From the NCBI RefSeq assembly GCF_042683405.1, contig NZ_JBHUJS010000001.1, forward strand, positions 798,621 to 862,620: DNA of 64,000 nucleotides. The letters run 5' to 3'. Of this stretch, positions 43,468 through 52,348 are shown piece by piece; the stretch's first letter is position 1, and each line of letters opens with the position of its first letter. Made by a program: the position numbers and the translations under genes. The notes beneath the pieces were generated by a model. That model was given only the letters and a program-made list of their open reading frames with translations. It ran no database searches and was not told the origin of the DNA. The stretch is from Telluria sp042683405. GTDB taxonomy: Bacteria > Pseudomonadota > Gammaproteobacteria > Burkholderiales > Burkholderiaceae_D.

Positions 43468-44691
43468 ATGAGCAAATCAACATCTTTGGCAGCGCGTCAC
43501 CGTAGCGACGTCTGCATCGTGGGCAATGGCCCGATCGCCAAGACGGCCGCGCTCGGGTTCTCGCAGGCCGGCCACAGCGTCACGCTGCTGTGCCCGATGG
43601 TCGGGAGCGCGCCTCCGCCTGCTGCGTCCGGCGTGACCAAGCCGTGGGACGTGCGCGTGTATGCGCTGAACCACACGGCGCACAAGCTGCTGACCTCGCT
43701 GAAGGTGTGGGGCGCGCTCGAGCACGACCGCATCGCCCCTGTCGAGGCAATGAAAGTCAGCGGCGACGGCAAAGACGGCGGCGGGCTGGCCTTCGATTCG
43801 TTCGGCGCGCATGTGGAATCGCTGGCCTGGATCGTCGAAGACAGCAACCTCAACCAGGCGCTGGACGCGGCGCTCAAGTTCGCGGCCAACGTCAAGATGC
43901 TGCACGGCCGGGCGGCCCGACTGGATACGACCACCGAGCATGCCCGCATTACGCTCGAGGATGGCGCGCAGGTGGAGGCGGACCTGGTGGTCGGCGCGGA
44001 CGGCAAGCACTCCTGGGTGCGCGGCCAGTGCGATATCGGCTACGACTACCGCAATTACCACCAGCGGGCGATCGTCACCAATTTTTCGTGCACCACGCCG
44101 CACCATGGCGTGGCGTACCAGTGGTTCACCTGCGCCGAAGGCATCATCGCGCTGCTGCCGCTGCCGGGCAACCGCGTATCGCTGGTCTGGTCGGCGCCGG
44201 ATGCGCTGGCCGATACGCTGCTGACCGAAACGCTGTCGGAACTGGCGGTGCGCCTGGCGCAGTACGCGGAGCCGGTGCTGGGCGCGCTGCGTCCGCTGAC
44301 GCCGGAAGATGTGGCAGCCGTGCCGCTGGCGCTGATCCGCCCGCATACGATCGTGGCGCCGCGGGTGGCGCTGGCAGGCGATGCCGCGCACGCGGTGCAT
44401 CCGCTGGCCGGGCATGGCATGAACCTCGGCTTTGGCGATATCCAGGACCTGCTCAAGGTGGTCGCCGACCGCGAGCCGCACCGCAGCATCGGCGACAGCC
44501 GGGTGCTGGCAAGGTATGCACGTGAGCGCAAGGAAGACGTGCTACTTATGCAAGTTGCGACCGACGGGCTGGAGCGTTTGTTCGGAACCGACCTCGAACC
44601 CTTGCGCGTAGTTCGCAATTTCGGATTAAACTTGCTGGATAAGTTTCCCTTTATCAAGCGTAAGCTGATCGCGCAGGCGATGGGAAAGTAA
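43468..44691 (+). CDS. FAD-dependent monooxygenase of the UbiH/UbiF/COQ6 family
   Basis: The 407-residue protein has an N-terminal FAD-binding GNGPIAKTAALGFSQAG (GxGxxG variant), a mid-region VVGADGKHSWVR (DG motif) and GDAAHAVHPLAGHGMNLGFGDIQDL, the second FAD motif of aromatic hydroxylases. The best fit is a ubiquinone-biosynthesis hydroxylase, but UbiF, UbiH, UbiI and UbiM cannot be told apart by eye. The start at 43468 is preferred over 43459, whose ATG lies inside the -10 box; the mRNA may be leaderless. It is followed 29 bp later by the DsbC-like gene. Confidence 0.85.
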   Translation: MSKSTSLAARHRSDVCIVGNGPIAKTAALGFSQAGHSVTLLCPMVGSAPPPAASGVTKPWDVRVYALNHTAHKLLTSLKVWGALEHDRIAPVEAMKVSGDGKDGGGLAFDSFGAHVESLAWIVEDSNLNQALDAALKFAANVKMLHGRAARLDTTTEHARITLEDGAQVEADLVVGADGKHSWVRGQCDIGYDYRNYHQRAIVTNFSCTTPHHGVAYQWFTCAEGIIALLPLPGNRVSLVWSAPDALADTLLTETLSELAVRLAQYAEPVLGALRPLTPEDVAAVPLALIRPHTIVAPRVALAGDAAHAVHPLAGHGMNLGFGDIQDLLKVVADREPHRSIGDSRVLARYARERKEDVLLMQVATDGLERLFGTDLEPLRVVRNFGLNLLDKFPFIKRKLIAQAMGK

Positions 44692-44720
44692 TTTTTTCAG
44701 CGGTTTGATCCGGAGATGTC

Positions 44721-45446
44721 ATGGTTAAAGCAAAGGTAGCGCTGGCGTTCGCCTCAGTGCTGTTCGCGGGCTGCGTGGGTGCAGAGCAGCCTGCAGAGGT
44801 AACGATCCGCAAGGCGATCGAGGAGCGCCTGGGCGCGACTGCCAAGGTGGAGTCGATCACGGCGACGCCGTATTCCGGGCTGTATGAAGTCCGCATCGGC
44901 AACGAGATCATCTACACCGACAAGAACGCCGAGTACCTGTTCATCGGCAACATCTTCAACGCGAAGACCTCGCAGAACCTGACCAAGGCGCGCACGGACG
45001 AGATCAACCGGATCAAATTCTCCGAGCTGCCGCTCGGCCTCGCGCTCAAGACCGTCAAGGGCAATGGCGAGCGCGTGATCGCGATCTTCGAGGACCCGAA
45101 CTGCGGCTACTGCAAGCGCTTCCGCCAGACCACGCTCAAGCAGGCCGACAACATCACCGTGTACACCTTCATGTACAACATCCTGTCGCCCGATTCCTTC
45201 GTCAAGTCGGCCAATGTGTGGTGCGCTGCCGACCGCAACAGGACCTGGGACGACTGGATGGTCAACGGCAAGGTCCCGCCAACCGTCACCAAAAAATGCG
45301 ACAACCCGAACGACAAGGTGGTCGAGCTGGGGCAGAAGCTTCGGATCGAAGGAACGCCCGCGATCTTCTTTGCGGACGGCTCCCGTGTCTCCGGAATGAT
45401 CGACCTGAAGACCCTCGAAGCGAAGCTCGCCTCGATCAAAAAATAA
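44721..45446 (+). CDS. dsbC: DsbC-like thiol:disulfide interchange protein
   Basis: The 241-residue protein has an export signal (about residues 1-21), an N-terminal dimerisation-type domain (VTIRKAIEERLGATAKVESITATPYSGLYEV) and a thioredoxin fold with CGYC (128-131), the DsbC active site, plus a second cysteine pair further on (VWCAAD and KKCDNP) like the structural disulfide of DsbC. TPAIFFADG carries the cis-Pro. Expected role: isomerising wrong disulfides in the periplasm. The signal ends LFAGC, close to a lipobox, so lipid anchoring is possible. Palindromic repeats follow the stop. Confidence 0.88.
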   Translation: MVKAKVALAFASVLFAGCVGAEQPAEVTIRKAIEERLGATAKVESITATPYSGLYEVRIGNEIIYTDKNAEYLFIGNIFNAKTSQNLTKARTDEINRIKFSELPLGLALKTVKGNGERVIAIFEDPNCGYCKRFRQTTLKQADNITVYTFMYNILSPDSFVKSANVWCAADRNRTWDDWMVNGKVPPTVTKKCDNPNDKVVELGQKLRIEGTPAIFFADGSRVSGMIDLKTLEAKLASIKK

Positions 45447-45450
45447 TCAA

Positions 45451-45534
45451 AATGGGGACAGACCCCATTTCCGAAACGCGGTCCTAAAAATGGGGACAGA
45501 CCCCATTTTCGAAATGGGGTCTGTCCCCATTTTT
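45451..45534. repeat. Three GGGGACAGACCCC palindromes, two forming a 23-bp perfect inverted repeat
   Basis: Copy 1 at 45451-45469. Copies 2 and 3 (45486-45508 and 45512-45534) are exact reverse complements with a 3-nt TCG centre, so they can form one long hairpin ending in five Ts. It ends four bases before the GGGAGAG ribosome site of the next gene. It resembles REP-like elements and may also act as a terminator for dsbC. Confidence 0.8.
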
Positions 45535-45548
45535 ACTGGGAGAGACTG

Positions 45549-46007
45549 GTGCCGACACTGAATATCAACGGGCGCGACATGCAGGTCGACGCCGATCCAT
45601 CGACCCCGATCCTGTGGGCGCTGCGCGATAACCTCAATATGACCGGCACCAAGTTCGGCTGCGGTGCGGCCATGTGCGGTGCCTGCACGGTGCACATGAA
45701 CGGGCAGGCGGTCCGCTCGTGCGTGACGCCGATCTCGGCGGCTGCGGGACAGAAGATCACGACCATCGAGGCGATGGAAAACGACACGGTCGGCAAGGCT
45801 GTGCAGGAAGCGTGGGTGCGCCACGATGTGCCGCAGTGCGGCTACTGCCAGAGCGGCCAGGTGATGAGCGCGGCGGCCCTGCTGCGCACCAACAAGCGTC
45901 CCACCGACGCCGACATCGACAACGCCATGAGCGGCAATGTCTGCCGCTGCGGCACCTACCAACGGATCCGCGCGGCCATCAAGGACGCGGCCAAAACCCT
46001 CGCTTAA
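45549..46007 (+). CDS. iorA: 2Fe-2S subunit of an IorAB-type molybdenum hydroxylase
   Basis: A 152-residue protein with two clusters: Cys38, 43, 46 and 58 (FGCGAAMCGAC ... C) and CGYC (97, 100) with CRC (132, 134). Length and pattern match the alpha subunit of isoquinoline 1-oxidoreductase-like enzymes, which lack a FAD subunit. The start is a GTG preceded by GGGAGAG; a long hairpin lies right before it and could affect initiation. It is followed 9 bp later by the large subunit. Confidence 0.9.
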   Translation: MPTLNINGRDMQVDADPSTPILWALRDNLNMTGTKFGCGAAMCGACTVHMNGQAVRSCVTPISAAAGQKITTIEAMENDTVGKAVQEAWVRHDVPQCGYCQSGQVMSAAALLRTNKRPTDADIDNAMSGNVCRCGTYQRIRAAIKDAAKTLA

Positions 46008-46016
46008 GGAGCCGTC

Positions 46017-48233
46017 ATGCGCAACGAATGGATGCATGGCGACGCGGGCGCCGAAGAACAGGCAGCAGGCGAGGGCGTGTCGCGCCGCGGTTTCCTGAAA
46101 GCGTCGGCGGTGGCAGGGCTGGTGCTCGGCTTCACGATCCCGGATTCGAACAAGTTCGCCGCCGCGCAGGCCGGTGCCCGCAAGATCTCGCAGCCGAACG
46201 CCTTCCTGCACATCACGCCCGACGGCGTGGTCACGGTGGCGGTCAACCGCCTCGAGTTCGGGCAGGGCGTGCACACCAGCCTGCCGATGCTGATCGCCGA
46301 GGAGCTGGACGCGGACTGGTCGAAGGTGCGCGCGGAACTGGCGCCCGCCGGCGACGCGTACAAGGATCCCGGCATGGGCTTGCAGATGACCGGCGGCTCC
46401 GGATCGGTGAAAAACTCGTTCATGCAGTACCGCGAGATCGGCGCACGTGCGCGCCTCATGCTCGTCGCGGCCGCCGCGCAGCAGTGGAAGGTCGCGCCGG
46501 AGCAGTGCCGCACGGAGAACGGCGTCGTGTACGGCCCGGCAGGGCAGAAGGCTTCCTATGGCTCGCTGGCCGATGCGGCGATGAAGCTGCCGGTGCCGCT
46601 GGCCGTCACGCTCAAGGATCCCAAGCAGTTCAAGGTGATCGGCAAGCCGACCCGCCGCATCGACGCGCGCGCCAAGTCCACCGGCAAGCAGCAGTTCGGC
46701 ATCGATTTCACGCTGCCGGGCACGAAGGTGGCCGTGGTGGCGCATCCGCCTGTCTTCGGCGGCAAGGTGGCGAGCTTCGACGCGTCCAGGGCGATGGCGG
46801 TCAAGGGCGTGGTCGCAGTGGTGCAGGTGCCCGTCGATCGCGGCGGCAGCGGCGTGGCGGTGATTGCGGACGGCTATTGGCCGGCCAAGGTCGGACGCGA
46901 TGCGCTGGTCGTGGAGTGGGATACCGCCTCGGTCGGCAAGGTCGATACGGCGGCGCAGATGGCGGCATTCCGCGAGCGTGCGAAGGCGCCGGGCGCGGTG
47001 GCGCAGAAGGCCGATACGTCGGCGCTGGCCAGCGCGCCGGTGAAGATTTCGGCCGTCTACGAGTTCCCTTACCTGGCGCATGCGCCGATGGAGCCACTCA
47101 ACTGCCTGGTCGACCTCAAGGCCGACAGCTGCGCGGTATGGGTGGGTTCGCAGTTCCAGACCGTGGACCATGCGGCGGTTGCCAAGACCACCGGCCTGGC
47201 GGCGGACAAGGTGACGCTGAACACGATGATGGCGGGCGGCGGTTTCGGCCGCCGCGCGGTGCCCTCGTCGGACTACATCGTCGAGGCGGTGAACATCGCC
47301 ATGGCGTACCGCGCCGGCGGCCACACGGGGCCGGTCAAGCTGGTGTGGAGCCGTGAGGACGACATCCGCGGCGGCTACTACCGCCCGTCGTACGTGCACC
47401 GCGCCGACATAGGCATGGACGCGCGGGGCAATATCGTCGCCTGGGACCATGCCATCGTCGGCCAGTCGATCCTGGCCGGCACGCCGTTCGAGAAGTTCGG
47501 CGTGCGCAACGGCGTGGACGGCACCATGACCGAAGGGATGGGCAAGCCGTACAAGGTGCCGCTCAACCTCACCACGCACATCGAGCAGGCCAACGTGCCG
47601 GTGCTGTGGTGGCGCTCGGTCGGCTCGACCCACACTGCATTTGTGATGGAGACGCTGATCGACGAGGCGGCGCAGGCGGCGAAGATGGACCCGGTGGAAT
47701 ACCGCCGCAAGCTGGTGGGCACGGACCATCCGCGCCACCTGGCGGCGCTCGAATTGGCCGTGGCCAAGTCAGGCTACGGCAAGAAGGCGCTGCCGAAGGG
47801 GCGCGCCTGGGGCGTGGCGATGCACGAATCGTTCAATTCGGTGGTCGCGTACGTGGTCGAGGCATCGGTGGTGGACGGCACGCCCAAGCTGCACAAGGTG
47901 ACGGCCGGCGTGCACTGCAACCTGGCGGTGAACCCGATGTCGGTGGCGGCACAGGTGGAGGGCGCGGCGCTGATGGCGCTCGGCACCACGCTGCCCGGCG
48001 CGGAGATCACGCTCAAGGATGGCGTGGTGGAGCAGTGGAATTTCGACCGCTACACCGTGGCGCGCATGGTGGACATGCCGCAGGTCGATGTGTTCATCGT
48101 GCCTTCGACCGAGCCGCCGACCGGCATCGGCGAGCCTGGCCTGCCGCCGCTGGCGCCGGCATTCGCCAATGCGCTCGCGCGCCTGACCGGCAAGCGGCTG
48201 CGCAAGCTGCCGTTCGACCTCGCTTCGGCCTGA
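46017..48233 (+). CDS. iorB: Molybdopterin-binding large subunit of an IorAB-type hydroxylase, Tat-exported
   Basis: The 738-residue protein has a Tat signal SRRGFLKASAVAGLVLGF (about residues 21-38), then the aldehyde oxidase/xanthine dehydrogenase a/b domains: RLEFGQGVHTSLPMLIAEEL, GGGFGRR, WWRSVGSTHTAFV and GEPGLPPLAPAFANA with the catalytic-type Glu. It hydroxylates N-heterocycles or oxidises aldehydes in the characterised members; electrons go to a cytochrome. It is intact, unlike the large subunit at 6919-9190. The MocA-like gene follows after 4 bp. Confidence 0.9.
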   Translation: MRNEWMHGDAGAEEQAAGEGVSRRGFLKASAVAGLVLGFTIPDSNKFAAAQAGARKISQPNAFLHITPDGVVTVAVNRLEFGQGVHTSLPMLIAEELDADWSKVRAELAPAGDAYKDPGMGLQMTGGSGSVKNSFMQYREIGARARLMLVAAAAQQWKVAPEQCRTENGVVYGPAGQKASYGSLADAAMKLPVPLAVTLKDPKQFKVIGKPTRRIDARAKSTGKQQFGIDFTLPGTKVAVVAHPPVFGGKVASFDASRAMAVKGVVAVVQVPVDRGGSGVAVIADGYWPAKVGRDALVVEWDTASVGKVDTAAQMAAFRERAKAPGAVAQKADTSALASAPVKISAVYEFPYLAHAPMEPLNCLVDLKADSCAVWVGSQFQTVDHAAVAKTTGLAADKVTLNTMMAGGGFGRRAVPSSDYIVEAVNIAMAYRAGGHTGPVKLVWSREDDIRGGYYRPSYVHRADIGMDARGNIVAWDHAIVGQSILAGTPFEKFGVRNGVDGTMTEGMGKPYKVPLNLTTHIEQANVPVLWWRSVGSTHTAFVMETLIDEAAQAAKMDPVEYRRKLVGTDHPRHLAALELAVAKSGYGKKALPKGRAWGVAMHESFNSVVAYVVEASVVDGTPKLHKVTAGVHCNLAVNPMSVAAQVEGAALMALGTTLPGAEITLKDGVVEQWNFDRYTVARMVDMPQVDVFIVPSTEPPTGIGEPGLPPLAPAFANALARLTGKRLRKLPFDLASA

Positions 48234-48237
48234 GGCC

Positions 48238-48816
48238 ATGACGCCGGTCGGGATCCTGCTCGCCGCGGGCAGGGGCACGCGCTTCGACCCGACCGGCGCC
48301 AGCGACAAGCTGCTTGCACCCTACGGTGCGGGCGGCACGGTGGTGGGGGCGAGCGCCCGCCACCTGCTTGCGGCGGTTCCCCATGTGATCGCAGTAGTGG
48401 CGCCCGGAGCGACCGCTGTCGCGCGCGAGCTTGAGCAGGCCGGCTGCATCGTCACCGTATGCCCGGATGCGGCGCAGGGCATGGGCGTGTCGCTGGTCCA
48501 CGCGGTGCGCGCCTCGCTGCCGGCGCCGCTGGGCTGGGTCATCGCGCTGGGCGACATGCCCGACGTGCTGCCGTCCACCATCGAAGCCCTGTGCGATGCG
48601 CTGGCCGACGGCGCGCAGATCGCGGCCCCCTCGATGCACGGAAGGCGCGGCAACCCCGTGGCGTTCGGCCCGTCCCGGCGCGACGCGCTGCTGGCGCTGG
48701 GCGGCGACGAGGGAGCGCGCAGCCTGCTGCTGGAGGGGCCGGTCACGCTGGTGGAAGTGCCTGACGCGGGCATATTCAGGGACATCGACGCGCCCGGCGA
48801 CTTGCGGGCGGTTTGA
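48238..48816 (+). CDS. MocA-like molybdenum cofactor nucleotidyltransferase
   Basis: The 192-residue NTP-transferase-fold protein opens VGILLAAGRGTRF (nucleotide loop), has DKLLAPYG, GMGVSLVHAVRA, ALGDMPDV (metal Asp) and RRGNPVAFG. MocA adds CMP to the Mo cofactor to make the MCD form that xanthine-dehydrogenase-family enzymes need, so its place 4 bp after iorB makes sense. MobA-like use of GTP cannot be excluded from sequence alone. No XdhC maturation factor is in the window. Confidence 0.88.
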   Translation: MTPVGILLAAGRGTRFDPTGASDKLLAPYGAGGTVVGASARHLLAAVPHVIAVVAPGATAVARELEQAGCIVTVCPDAAQGMGVSLVHAVRASLPAPLGWVIALGDMPDVLPSTIEALCDALADGAQIAAPSMHGRRGNPVAFGPSRRDALLALGGDEGARSLLLEGPVTLVEVPDAGIFRDIDAPGDLRAV

Positions 48817-48854
48817 AGTACACTGTGCGCTGCACAAGAAAGGCCCAGCCGCAC

Positions 48855-50663
48855 ATGAAAAAGACCGCTTCCAAACGACTCCCCTCCATCCTCTATACCG
48901 TCAACCCCAAGGACCTGTCCGGGCACCTGTTCGAAGTGACGCTGCGCGTGGACGCGCCGGCGCCCGAGGGCCAGGTGCTGGCGCTGCCTGCCTGGATCCC
49001 CGGCAGCTACATGATCCGGGAATTCGCGCGCAATATCGTGCAGATCCGCGCCGAGTCCGACGGGCAGCCCGTCGCGCTGGACAAGCTGGACAAGCACACC
49101 TGGCGCGCTGCGCCGGTGCAGGGCGCGCTGACCGTGGTGTACGAGGTGTACGCATGGGACATGTCGGTGCGCGCGGCGCACGTGGACCAGACCCACGCCT
49201 TCTTCAACGGCACCAGCATGTACCTGCGCGTGGCCGGGCAGGAGGAAAAAACGCACCAGGTCGACCTGCTCAAGCCGCAGGACGCGGCGGCGCGCTACTG
49301 GCGCGTGGCGACCTCGCTGCCGGAACTGGGAGCGAAGCGCTACGGCTTCGGCACCTATGCGGCGGCGAACTACGATGAACTGATCGACCACCCGGTGGAG
49401 ATGGGCGACTTCGCGCTCGGCAGCTTCACCGCCTGCGGCGTGGAGCACGACATCGTGATCACGGGACGCGTGCCCAACCTGGACATGGAGCGCCTGGAGC
49501 GCGACCTGAAGGTGCTGTGCGAACGCCATATCGCCTTTTTCGAACCGAAGACCCGGCGCGCGCCGATGGACCGCTACGTCTTCATGACGATGGCGGTGGG
49601 CGACGGCTACGGCGGCCTGGAACACCGCGCCTCGACCGCGCTGGTGTGCAACCGCGCCGACCTGCCGACCATCGCCGACCAGGGCCGCACGCCGAGCGAC
49701 GGCTACATCAAATACCTGGGCCTGTGCAGCCACGAGTACTTCCACACCTGGAACGTCAAGCGCATGAAGCCGGCGGAGTTTGCGCCTTACGACCTGCAGG
49801 TGGAGAACTACAGCCGCCTCCTGTGGCTGTTCGAAGGCTTCACCAGCTACTACGACGACCTGCTCCTGCTGCGCTCCGGCCTGATCGACGAGCCGGCCTA
49901 TATGAAGCTGCTCGGTAAAACCATCGCCAGCGTCCTGCGCGGCAGCGGGCGCACCAAGCAGAGCGTGGCCGAATCGAGCTTCGACGCGTGGACCAAGTAC
50001 TACCGCCAGGACGAGAACGCGCCGAACTCCATCGTCAGCTACTACACCAAGGGCTCGCTGATCGCGCTCGTGTTCGACCTGACCATCCGGAGCAAGACCG
50101 GCGGCGCGAAGTCGCTGGACGACGTGATGGTGGCGATCTGGCAGCGCTACGGCCGCGACTTCTATCCGGACGGCGGCCGGGGCATTACCGAGGCCGAGGT
50201 GGAAGCGATCTTCGACGAAGTCACCGGCTTGCGGCTCAAGCCCCTGTTCGACCGCTATGTGCGCGGCACAGACGAACTGCCGCTGGCGCGCCTGTATGCG
50301 GCCTTCGGCGTGCGCATGGCGGACGAGCGCAAGCCGGGCCGCCCGTCGCTGGACGTCTCGACGGCCCGCGATGGCGCCGACGTCAAGTTCACCCATGTGC
50401 TGGAAGGCGGCGCCGCGCATGCTGCCGGCATCTCGGCGGGCGACGTGCTGATCGCGCTGGACGGCCTGCGCGTGGGCGGCAACCTGGACGCCATGCTGGC
50501 GCGCTACGCCGTCGGCGACGCGGTCAGCGTGCACGTGTTCCGCCGCGACGAGCTGATGGCGTTCTCGGTCACGTTGCAGGGCGAGCGCATCCCGCGCATC
50601 ACGCTGACCCTCGCCGACGACAAGAAGTCCGCCGCCCTGCGCCGCCCCAGCGCCGTCCGCTAA
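48855..50663 (+). CDS. M61 glycyl aminopeptidase-like protein with C-terminal PDZ domain
   Basis: The 602-residue protein has the M61 N-terminal beta domain (PAWIPGSYMIREFARNI), the zinc motif HEYFH (293-297) in HEYFHTWNVKR with Glu327 in LLWLFEGFTSYYDD, and a PDZ domain (about 495-585; GISAGDVLIALDG). No signal peptide is seen. Characterised relatives release N-terminal glycine or alanine. The ATG at 48855 is preferred to a TTG at 48813. It lies 38 bp after the MocA-like gene but is not evidently part of that pathway. Confidence 0.9.
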   Translation: MKKTASKRLPSILYTVNPKDLSGHLFEVTLRVDAPAPEGQVLALPAWIPGSYMIREFARNIVQIRAESDGQPVALDKLDKHTWRAAPVQGALTVVYEVYAWDMSVRAAHVDQTHAFFNGTSMYLRVAGQEEKTHQVDLLKPQDAAARYWRVATSLPELGAKRYGFGTYAAANYDELIDHPVEMGDFALGSFTACGVEHDIVITGRVPNLDMERLERDLKVLCERHIAFFEPKTRRAPMDRYVFMTMAVGDGYGGLEHRASTALVCNRADLPTIADQGRTPSDGYIKYLGLCSHEYFHTWNVKRMKPAEFAPYDLQVENYSRLLWLFEGFTSYYDDLLLLRSGLIDEPAYMKLLGKTIASVLRGSGRTKQSVAESSFDAWTKYYRQDENAPNSIVSYYTKGSLIALVFDLTIRSKTGGAKSLDDVMVAIWQRYGRDFYPDGGRGITEAEVEAIFDEVTGLRLKPLFDRYVRGTDELPLARLYAAFGVRMADERKPGRPSLDVSTARDGADVKFTHVLEGGAAHAAGISAGDVLIALDGLRVGGNLDAMLARYAVGDAVSVHVFRRDELMAFSVTLQGERIPRITLTLADDKKSAALRRPSAVR

Positions 50664-50672
50664 CTCCCATCA

Positions 50673-50697
50673 TCCCCGCGCACGCGGGGATCCATGC
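50673..50697. repeat. ATCCCCGCG...CGCGGGGAT palindrome
   Basis: A short REP-like stem after the peptidase stop (ATCCCCGCG-CA-CGCGGGGAT), a common intergenic palindrome type in this group; it lacks a T-run. Confidence 0.5.
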
Positions 50698-50768
50698 TGA
50701 ACGTCCCCTCAGGCGGACCCGCTTCCACCTGCGACCTCCGGCGTGGCCCTTGCGTGCTCAGTATTTTG

Positions 50769-50801
50769 GCGGAATCGGCCATGTTTTAGCCGATTCCGCC
50801 A
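50769..50801. repeat. GGCGGAATCGGC...GCCGATTCCGCC hairpin, copy 2
   Basis: A perfect 12-bp stem with a 9-nt loop (CATGTTTTA). It shares TTTTGGCGGAATC and GATTCCGCCA with the copy at 21458-21490. A further hairpin TTTCGGTGA-CAAA-TCACCGAAA stands at 50838-50859, about 50 bp before the kelch gene. Confidence 0.7.
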
Positions 50802-50911
50802 TATGCATGCCCCGCCCGGCGCTACATATTTTCGTCCTTTCGGTGACAAATCACCGAAATCTGCGCCTGTTTTTTTGGCTACACTCGCGGTTCTCCCCAT
50901 CCAACCTGCAC

Positions 50912-52300
50912 ATGGCTGCCATGAACCGACGAGAACTGCTGCGCGCCACTGCCGCGCTGTGCCTGACCGCGACCCTTGCCGCCTGCGGCGGCGGCTCCAC
51001 GTCCGCGCCTACGCCACCCGCCCCGAACGGCCCCCGCATCGACGGCCTGGCGAGCGACAAAACCAGTTACTTCGTGGGCGACCAGGCCAGCCTGACAGCC
51101 ACCTTCAGTGGTGGCACCGGCCGCATCGAGCCCGGCGCGATCGCGGTGACCAGTGGCGTGCCTGTCGCAGTCGGCCCGCTGCTCGCGACGACCACCTACC
51201 GCCTGGTCGTCACGTCGGGACAAACGCAAGTCACGCGCGACCTCGCACTGCCGACCGCCTACCGCAACCGGTTCACGCCCGTCGCGATGAACTTCGCCCG
51301 CTCGCAGCACCAGGCAGTCGAACTGCCGAACGGCCGCGTGCTGGTCATCGGCGGCGACGGTGCCGCCAATGCGGCGCCGGTAACGGTGATGTCGTACGAC
51401 CCGCAGGCGAACACCTTCGCGCAGGCCGGCACGGTTTTGACAGGCCGGATGCACCACAGCGCCACCGCACTGGCCGACGGCACGGTGCTGATCGTCGGCG
51501 GCAGCCGCACGCTACAGGGCACGCCAGTGGCGGAGCGCTTCGATCCGGCGACCGGCACCTCGCGCGCCACGGCCACGCAGCCGCTGCATTCGCGCAGCCT
51601 GCACACGGCCACGCTGCTGGCCGATGGCCGGGTACTGTTTGTCGGAGGATTGAGCAGCGGCGGCAACGCGGCTGCGAATACGGTCGATGTGTTCGATCCC
51701 GCAACCGAACAGTTCACGCGCCTGCCGGGCACGTTGGCCGCCACGCGCTACGGCCATGCAACCGTGCGCGTAACGGCGGACAAGCTGGTGATCTACGGTG
51801 GCTCCACGGTGTCCGGCCAGGCTGCGGCGCCTGAAGTCTTCGACGTGCAGACCATGGCAAGCAGCGCTTCCACGCTGCCGCAGTTCGATGCCGCTGCACG
51901 CCTTGCGGCGGCGGTCGTCAAGACCTCGGCAGGAGACTTTGCGGTCATCGGCGGCGAGAGTCCGTTCGACAGCGCGGCGGCATCGAAGGTCGCGCTGATC
52001 GCGGGCGGCACCGTGGCGTTCAACGACGGCGGGCAGCTGCTCTCTCCACGCACACTGCACGCGGCGGCCGCCCTGGTCGACGGACGGGTGCTGGTAACAG
52101 GCGGCTCCGCAACGCTCGGAACGACCCTGGCGAGTTCGGAGCTGTACACCCCGTCCGGCCGCGTTTCGGTTGCGGGACCCGCGATGACCCAGGCGCGTGC
52201 CTACCACACGGCGACGCGGCTCTCGAACGGCAAGGTCCTGATCATCGGCGGCACCGGCGCCAACGGCCTCGCCCTCGCATCCGCCGAACTCTACGAATAG
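50912..52300 (+). CDS. Kelch-repeat lipoprotein, possibly Tat-exported
   Basis: The 462-residue protein opens MAAMNRRELLRATAALCLTA and then has TLAAC: a lipobox with Cys at about residue 25 behind a twin-arginine-like RRELLR. About six kelch/galactose-oxidase-like blades follow, each with H-ATALADGTVLIVGG or a close variant (near residues 130, 180, 225, 275, 330, 390 and 435), giving a beta-propeller. An N-terminal Ig-like stretch (about 40-110) precedes it. No catalytic residues are evident, so it probably binds carbohydrate or protein at the cell surface. An alternative start is the ATG at 50921. Confidence 0.8.
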   Translation: MAAMNRRELLRATAALCLTATLAACGGGSTSAPTPPAPNGPRIDGLASDKTSYFVGDQASLTATFSGGTGRIEPGAIAVTSGVPVAVGPLLATTTYRLVVTSGQTQVTRDLALPTAYRNRFTPVAMNFARSQHQAVELPNGRVLVIGGDGAANAAPVTVMSYDPQANTFAQAGTVLTGRMHHSATALADGTVLIVGGSRTLQGTPVAERFDPATGTSRATATQPLHSRSLHTATLLADGRVLFVGGLSSGGNAAANTVDVFDPATEQFTRLPGTLAATRYGHATVRVTADKLVIYGGSTVSGQAAAPEVFDVQTMASSASTLPQFDAAARLAAAVVKTSAGDFAVIGGESPFDSAAASKVALIAGGTVAFNDGGQLLSPRTLHAAAALVDGRVLVTGGSATLGTTLASSELYTPSGRVSVAGPAMTQARAYHTATRLSNGKVLIIGGTGANGLALASAELYE

Positions 52301-52304
52301 GCAC

Positions 52305-52335
52305 GGGGGACTGTCCCCGCAGGGGACCGCCCCCG
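52305..52335. repeat. GGGGACTGTCCCC palindrome and degenerate second copy
   Basis: GGGGACTGTCCCC at 52306-52318 and GGGGACCGCCCCC right after it, between the convergent kelch and trpC genes. Confidence 0.55.
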
Positions 52336-52348
52336 GCTTCGCAGCCGG

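Noticed and set aside
50838..50859. TTTCGGTGA/TCACCGAAA hairpin as a terminator or riboswitch
   Set aside because: The T-run comes ten bases after the stem rather than directly, and there is no riboswitch-like conserved core; left as a plain inverted repeat.
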